Assembly: GCF_023544665.1 (NCBI RefSeq)
Contig: NZ_JAMJFL010000014.1
Location: 124,001 to 188,000, forward strand
Length of the DNA stretch: 64,000 nucleotides
Direction: 5' to 3'
Source: Streptomyces sp. YS415
GTDB taxonomy: Bacteria; Actinomycetota; Actinomycetes; Streptomycetales; Streptomycetaceae
Shown here: positions 63,487 through 64,000 of the stretch, piece after piece
Position numbering within the stretch: the first letter of the stretch is position 1
Layout: each line of letters begins with the position of its first letter
The notes under the pieces: generated by a model
The model's database searches: none
The model's input: only the letters and a program-made list of their open reading frames with translations
Told to the model about the DNA's origin: nothing
Position numbers and translations under genes: made by a program

Positions 63487-64000
63487 CCTCCATCTTCCGT
63501 ACCGCCATGGGCGCCGACTTCGACCGACTGCACCCGCAGCTCCAGCGCCGCTTCTCCGTGGGCCTGAGCAGCGGGGAGGCCTGCACCGGCCGGGGTGTCA
63601 TGGACCGCGTCTGGCACGGCGGGGCCTTCGTGAAGCCGTTCCTCGCCCTCGGCACCACCCGCAACATCCTCGTCCCGCGAGCGGGGCGCCGGGTGCCCTT
63701 CGTGATCGAGAACGTGCCGTACACCGACGGCTTCGGGCGTGAGACGGTGAGCTTCGTGCGCACCTTCGACCTGCCCGGCCGGCCTCGCCGCTTCGACGCC
63801 CAGATGGTGCTGGGCCCCCGCGGCGACCGGGTCCTCGACTACCTCGGCACCCACCAGCACCTCGCCACGGACCTGTACTTCAGCGCCGAGCCCGACGGAT
63901 CGCTCCTCATCCGCTCCGGCGAACACCGGTTCCGGGAGGGCGTGGTGGACGTCCGGGTGCCCGAACTGATCGGCGCGACGGCCGAGGTGCGCGAGTCCTA
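63483..64000 (+). CDS. DUF4166 domain protein, 5' part (cut by window end)
   Basis: The frame is open from ATG 63483 to the end of the window, 172 codons. SIFRTAMGADFDRLHPQLQRRFSVGL at the start, then FVIENVPYTDGFGRETVSFVRTF, match DUF4166, often found fused or next to NAD-binding epimerase-like proteins. Function unknown. It is coupled to the SRPBCC-like gene, and together they may act on a lipid or other hydrophobic substrate. Confidence 0.75.
   Translation, partial: MTSIFRTAMGADFDRLHPQLQRRFSVGLSSGEACTGRGVMDRVWHGGAFVKPFLALGTTRNILVPRAGRRVPFVIENVPYTDGFGRETVSFVRTFDLPGRPRRFDAQMVLGPRGDRVLDYLGTHQHLATDLYFSAEPDGSLLIRSGEHRFREGVVDVRVPELIGATAEVRES

Overview
The window is a stretch of very GC-rich actinobacterial chromosome. 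The gene order matches the core of a Streptomyces genome as I know it from S. coelicolor (roughly SCO5351 to past SCO5405): lysA-hom-thrC-thrB-rho, rpmE-prfA-prmC, the complete F-type ATP synthase operon, chiC with chiR/chiS, nucS, filP-scy, and an absC-like regulator. GTG and TTG starts, strong third-position GC bias, stop/start overlaps of the ATGA type and several leaderless promoters all fit Streptomyces. One tRNA gene was found, and no rRNA, CRISPR array, transposase or integrase.

Left end (1-3.8 kb): the 3' end of a HxlR-type regulator, then three minus-strand genes: an HTTM-domain membrane protein, a DUF5819 protein resembling SdpA, and a secreted DUF3494 ice-binding-type adhesin with Gly/Thr repeats and a Gly-Lys-Pro/His tail. 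This block lies beside tRNA-Arg(CCG) and looks like accessory DNA. It is the least understood part of the window.

3.8-15.1 kb: a leaderless single-domain response regulator, the ArgRS-derived protein NrtL, the aspartate-family amino acid genes lysA, hom, thrC and thrB, transcription terminator factor Rho behind a 390-bp leader, and a secreted trypsin-like protease. 15.3-23 kb: an LCP cell-wall ligase, rpmE behind a textbook SigR promoter, prfA, prmC, a Sua5-type enzyme, a phosphatase-like protein that lacks the catalytic cysteine, glyA and a WecA-type GlcNAc-phosphate transferase. 23.3-31.1 kb: atpIBEFHAGDC, with a repeat-like hairpin before atpA and a terminator-like hairpin between atpD and atpC.

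31.2-44.2 kb: DUF2550, chitinase chiC with its chiR/chiS two-component system and DasR-like operators, a cobalamin adenosyltransferase, a hydroxyacyl-CoA dehydrogenase, a STAS protein beside a membrane-anchored ATPase with an altered P-loop, mismatch endonuclease nucS, a SCO5389-family protein, an LLM flavin oxidoreductase and a putative zinc protein. 44.2-53.2 kb: two ABC-2 exporters in tandem, then filP and scy, the coiled-coil proteins of the hyphal tip. 53.4-56.2 kb: methylmalonyl-CoA epimerase, acetoacetyl-CoA thiolase and meaB (propionyl/methylmalonyl-CoA metabolism).

56.2-64 kb: a PepSY protein divergent from an OmpR/histidine-kinase pair, absC, three tandem AIM24 genes, a DUF3817/thiamine-binding pair, and finally a two-gene operon (SRPBCC-like plus DUF4166, cut by the window end) behind two identical TetR-type palindromes.

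Most genes are conserved housekeeping genes. The points most worth a second look are the Sdp-like left-end cassette, the phosphatase-like protein with Ser in place of Cys, the STAS/ATPase pair with changes at both key residues, six leaderless promoters with identical geometry, and the duplicated operator at 62.6 kb.
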